Part shown: piece after piece, positions 5,975 through 8,268 of the stretch
Numbering within the stretch: the stretch's first letter is position 1
How the letters are laid out: each line of letters begins with the position of its first letter
Source: an uncultured Sphingobacteriaceae bacterium
GTDB taxonomy: Bacteria; Bacteroidota; Bacteroidia; Sphingobacteriales; Sphingobacteriaceae
NCBI GenBank assembly: GCA_937875035.1
Contig: CALNCF010000459.1
Coordinates: 1 to 8,268 of the forward strand
DNA length: 8,268 bases
Direction of reading: 5' to 3'
Notes under the pieces: model-generated
Database searches by the model: none
What the model was told of the DNA's origin: nothing
The model's input: the letters and a program-made list of their open reading frames with translations, nothing else
Position numbers and translations under genes: made by a program

Positions 5975-6979
5975 TTATAAGGCTTTGATCCTGTTTAGCG
6001 CTTGTCCGAATTCCTGTTCGAGCTCCTGTACGATCTCTCCTACAGGTTTGATCGTGCTGATCAGCTCCACCGATTTCCCGGCGCACCACAGCGTTTTATA
6101 ATTGCCCGGCTTTACCGAATCGGCCAGCTTACCCATACCCCTGATCTGCGTCAGCATCTTGAAATACTTTCGCGTGGTACGGTTACGGTTCAGTAGCTTC
6201 TCGAACCAGTTCTGCTTATAGCCGATCTTCTTCGCGTATGGTGTGTTGATAATGGTGCAGGGTGTGCCGGAGATCCGTTCCGACAGCACAATATCGTCCA
6301 TATCCGACTCAATGATCGCATCCTTATAAGCCTGGCTTACGCTGCTTTCCTCGCTGGCGATAAAGCGGGTGCCGATGGAAACTGCCGAAGCGCCCAATGC
6401 TATCGAAGCCAGTATTCCTTCTCCGTTCGCGATGCCTCCGGCAGCAATGACCGGCTTGTCTGGGAAAGCTTCCCTCAATGCAGGAACCAACACGTGTAAA
6501 GGGTTCGGGCCTGCATGTCCGCCTGCACCCTGTCCTACAGCAATGAAGCCATCGCAGTTAAGCTCATAGCACTTTTTAGCATGTTCGAGATTGGTCACAT
6601 CGCAATATACCTTGCCTCCATAACGGTGCGCTTCTTCGATTACCCGTTGTGGTGATCCAAGAGAGGTGATGAAGAACCGGACCTTGTGCTCCAGGCAGAT
6701 CTTCAGATGTTTTTCGAACAAGGGATTGGAGCGCTGAACGATGAGGTTCACTCCATAATTTCCACCCTTGTTTTCCGGGGACTGGTAAAACGTTTCCAGT
6801 GTTTCCAATACCTGCTCAAGCTCGCCATCGTTGCGGAAATTTAATGAAGGAAAAGCTCCCATAATACCATGACGCATCGCTGCTTTTATCATAGCCACAT
6901 TCGAAACCAGGAACATGGGCGCCATAATAATTGGCATTCGGATGTTGTTCTGGCGGCAGAATTCATTATTCCAATTCAT
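5975..6979 (-). CDS. Nitronate monooxygenase / FabK-like FMN-dependent oxidoreductase
   Basis: This 334-residue TIM-barrel flavoprotein belongs to the nitronate monooxygenase (2-nitropropane dioxygenase) family, which also includes the enoyl-ACP reductase FabK. Members bind FMN and either oxidise alkyl nitronates or reduce enoyl thioesters. Seen in sequence: an N-terminal strand with MPIIMAPMFLVSN (15-27), a GIMGAFPSLNFR segment (38-49), the signature VGQGAGGHAGP (148-158) with the putative catalytic His155, VIAAGGIANGEGI (177-189) and GASAVSIGTRF (196-206), the FMN phosphate-binding end of the barrel. Length is normal. It is the first gene of a two-gene operon with the DUF4442 protein and diverges from an acyl-CoA synthetase. 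That context favours a role in acyl or lipid metabolism, or in detoxifying a nitronate such as propionate-3-nitronate, but sequence alone does not separate these activities. Confidence 0.88.
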   Translation of the reverse strand: MNWNNEFCRQNNIRMPIIMAPMFLVSNVAMIKAAMRHGIMGAFPSLNFRNDGELEQVLETLETFYQSPENKGGNYGVNLIVQRSNPLFEKHLKICLEHKVRFFITSLGSPQRVIEEAHRYGGKVYCDVTNLEHAKKCYELNCDGFIAVGQGAGGHAGPNPLHVLVPALREAFPDKPVIAAGGIANGEGILASIALGASAVSIGTRFIASEESSVSQAYKDAIIESDMDDIVLSERISGTPCTIINTPYAKKIGYKQNWFEKLLNRNRTTRKYFKMLTQIRGMGKLADSVKPGNYKTLWCAGKSVELISTIKPVGEIVQELEQEFGQALNRIKAL

Positions 6980-7009
6980 TTTGAAATTTCAATTTAAATA
7001 ATATATTTG
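6980..7009 (+). promoter_or_regulatory. Near-consensus Bacteroidota promoter for the acyl-CoA synthetase gene
   Basis: TTTG at 6980-6983 is followed after 18 bases by TATATTTG at 7002-7009, matching the Bacteroidota consensus TTTG / TAnnTTTG in both boxes. This is the best promoter match I found in the window. Transcription would start near 7013-7016, giving the synthetase mRNA a leader of about 105 bases. The -33 box directly abuts the ATG of the divergent monooxygenase gene. Confidence 0.55.
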
Positions 7010-7014
7010 TACTA

Positions 7015-7031
7015 TATACCGTTTTGGTATA
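7015..7031. promoter_or_regulatory. 17-bp inverted repeat, candidate repressor operator
   Basis: TATACC (7015-7020) and GGTATA (7026-7031) form a perfect inverted repeat around GTTTT. Symmetry continues for two more base pairs after one mismatch, making a dyad of about 23 bp (7012-7034). It begins 6 bases after the -7 box of the plus-strand promoter, so it covers the predicted transcription start, a usual place for a repressor. TetR-family regulators often control acyl-CoA genes through dyads of this size, but no regulator gene is in the window. Confidence 0.45.
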
Positions 7032-7120
7032 AAGGTAAAAATGTTTTTGGGTTTTTTACCGGGCCGGAAAAATAGTCCACCTGTTTTTTTGTAAATTACA
7101 CAAAAAATACTCGTACTGAT

Positions 7121-8268
7121 ATGCATATAACCAGAGTTTTCGATCTGCTTCCCTTTTTAAAGATGTATTACCCGGAGAAGACGATCTTCGCCGCCAAAGA
7201 GCAGGGTAAATGGATCCACTACGCCACCGATGAGCTGATCCGTAATGCGGATGAAGTAAGCCTGGGGCTGTTAAAGCTGGGGATAAAAAAAGATGATAAG
7301 ATCGCCAATATTTCGCCGAACAGGCCTGAATGGAATTTTGTCGATTTCGGGATGATGCAGATCGGCGCGGTGCACCTGCCTCTTTATCCTACCTTGGCGG
7401 AAGCTGACCTGAAATATATCCTGAACGATTCCGGTACGAAGGTGGTGTTTGTAGCGAATGAAGAATTGTATCATAAGATCCAGTCCGTAGCGCCCGAAGT
7501 ACCTTCCCTGCAGCATATCTTTTCATACGAGCGCATACCGGGTGTAAGACACTGGACAGAATTGAAAGACATGGGCGACCCTGCCGATATGGTGAAAGTC
7601 GAAGAATATAAATCGCAGGTCGCGCCTGATGATCTCCTTACCCTGATCTATACCTCCGGAACGACCGGCAACCCGAAAGGGGTGATGCTCACCCACGATA
7701 ACCTGGTCAGTAATTTTAAGGCTTCAAATCCTTTGGTACCCGAAGGCTCGCATACCGCGTTAAGCTTCCTGCCTCTTTCCCATATTTTTGAACGTATGGT
7801 CGTGTACATGTACCTGAGCAAGGGTGTTACGGTCTACTATGCGGAATCGCTGGATACGATCGCGGCAAACCTGAAAGAGGTGAAGCCGGAGATGTTCACA
7901 ACGGTACCACGCCTGCTGGAGAAGGTGTACGACAAGATCGTGGCTACGGGGAGTGAACAAAAAGGTATTAAGCATAAGCTGTTTTTCTGGGCGCTGAACC
8001 TCGGACTGAAATATGAATTTTATGGAAAGAACGGGTGGTGGTATGAGTTCCAGCTGAAGATCGCGAATGCTATTATCTTTAATAAATGGAGAGCGGCTCT
8101 GGGCGGAAATGTCAAAGCGATCTGCTCCGGCGGAGCGGCCTTGCAGCCAAGGCTTGCCCGGGTGTTCTGGGCAGCGAGGATCCCTGTGCTGGAAGGCTAC
8201 GGCTTAACGGAAACATCGCCGGTGATAGCCGTGAACGGGATCGATAAGGATATGAAAGGCTTCGGTAC
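7121..8268 (+). CDS. Long-chain acyl-CoA synthetase (AMP-forming), N-terminal part (partial)
   Basis: The first 382 codons of a class I adenylate-forming enzyme are present; the right window edge cuts it off before the C-terminal domain. It activates long-chain fatty acids with ATP to acyl-AMP and then acyl-CoA, feeding beta-oxidation or phospholipid synthesis. Seen in sequence: the early substrate-domain segment ISPNRPEWNFVDFGMMQIGAVHLPLYPTL (about 64-92), the ATP-binding P-loop YTSGTTGNPKGVMLTH (177-192), the LPLSHIFERM motif (about 219-228) typical of long-chain synthetases, TTVPRLLEKVYDKI, a SGGAAL segment, and the A5 motif GYGLTETSPV (359-368). It starts MHITRVFDLL, like many long-chain synthetases of Bacteroidota, with no membrane segment or signal peptide. 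The neighbouring divergent thioesterase-like and flavoenzyme genes support a lipid role. Its promoter and candidate operator lie 90-140 bp upstream. Confidence 0.93.
   Translation, partial: MHITRVFDLLPFLKMYYPEKTIFAAKEQGKWIHYATDELIRNADEVSLGLLKLGIKKDDKIANISPNRPEWNFVDFGMMQIGAVHLPLYPTLAEADLKYILNDSGTKVVFVANEELYHKIQSVAPEVPSLQHIFSYERIPGVRHWTELKDMGDPADMVKVEEYKSQVAPDDLLTLIYTSGTTGNPKGVMLTHDNLVSNFKASNPLVPEGSHTALSFLPLSHIFERMVVYMYLSKGVTVYYAESLDTIAANLKEVKPEMFTTVPRLLEKVYDKIVATGSEQKGIKHKLFFWALNLGLKYEFYGKNGWWYEFQLKIANAIIFNKWRAALGGNVKAICSGGAALQPRLARVFWAARIPVLEGYGLTETSPVIAVNGIDKDMKGFG

Noticed and set aside
5970..6089. N-terminal extension of the DUF4442 frame by 40 codons
   Set aside because: It overlaps the end of the nitronate monooxygenase gene and encodes low-complexity Arg/Asp/Gln/Thr sequence unlike the family; the ATG at 5969 fits better.
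7271..7975. Minus-strand open frames at 7271-7516 and 7760-7975
   Set aside because: Both are antisense to the acyl-CoA synthetase gene, which is unambiguous from its motifs.

Overview
The window looks like chromosomal DNA from a Bacteroidota, probably a Chitinophagaceae-like soil or aquatic bacterium. The evidence is threefold. The start codons I examined lack Shine-Dalgarno sequences. Several intergenic regions carry matches to the Bacteroidota promoter (TTTG at -33, TAnnTTTG at -7). The gene set is also typical: a PDZ-type M61 peptidase, a transglutaminase-like/TPR exported protein, and an RND efflux pair. The genus call is an inference; no marker gene is present.

Layout. Positions 1-1383 (minus strand) hold an RND efflux operon: the membrane fusion protein gene (1383-310), then the first 99 codons of the RND permease (299 to beyond position 1). 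A 313-bp divergent intergenic region (1384-1696) contains two candidate -7 elements facing opposite ways and an 11-bp-arm stem-loop. Positions 1697-3493 (plus) encode an exported M61 family metallopeptidase with a PDZ domain. It ends at a perfect 38-bp palindrome (3513-3550), which separates it from a convergent, clearly AT-richer gene (5189-3618, minus) for an exported transglutaminase-like plus TPR protein of unknown role.

Positions 5460-6979 (minus) hold a tight two-gene operon: a nitronate monooxygenase/FabK-family flavoprotein, then a DUF4442 hotdog-fold thioesterase-like protein. Divergent from it, from 7121 to the window end (plus), is a long-chain acyl-CoA synthetase, truncated by the window edge. 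The 141-bp gap between them has a near-consensus promoter (6980-7009) followed by a 17-bp inverted repeat (7015-7031) at the predicted transcription start. This suggests repressor control of an acyl-CoA/lipid metabolism locus.

No tRNA, rRNA, CRISPR array, insertion sequence or integrase was seen. I found no clearly new multi-gene system. The points most worth following up are the promoter/operator arrangement of the acyl-CoA locus, the AT-rich transglutaminase-TPR gene, and the two strong unexplained stem-loops.
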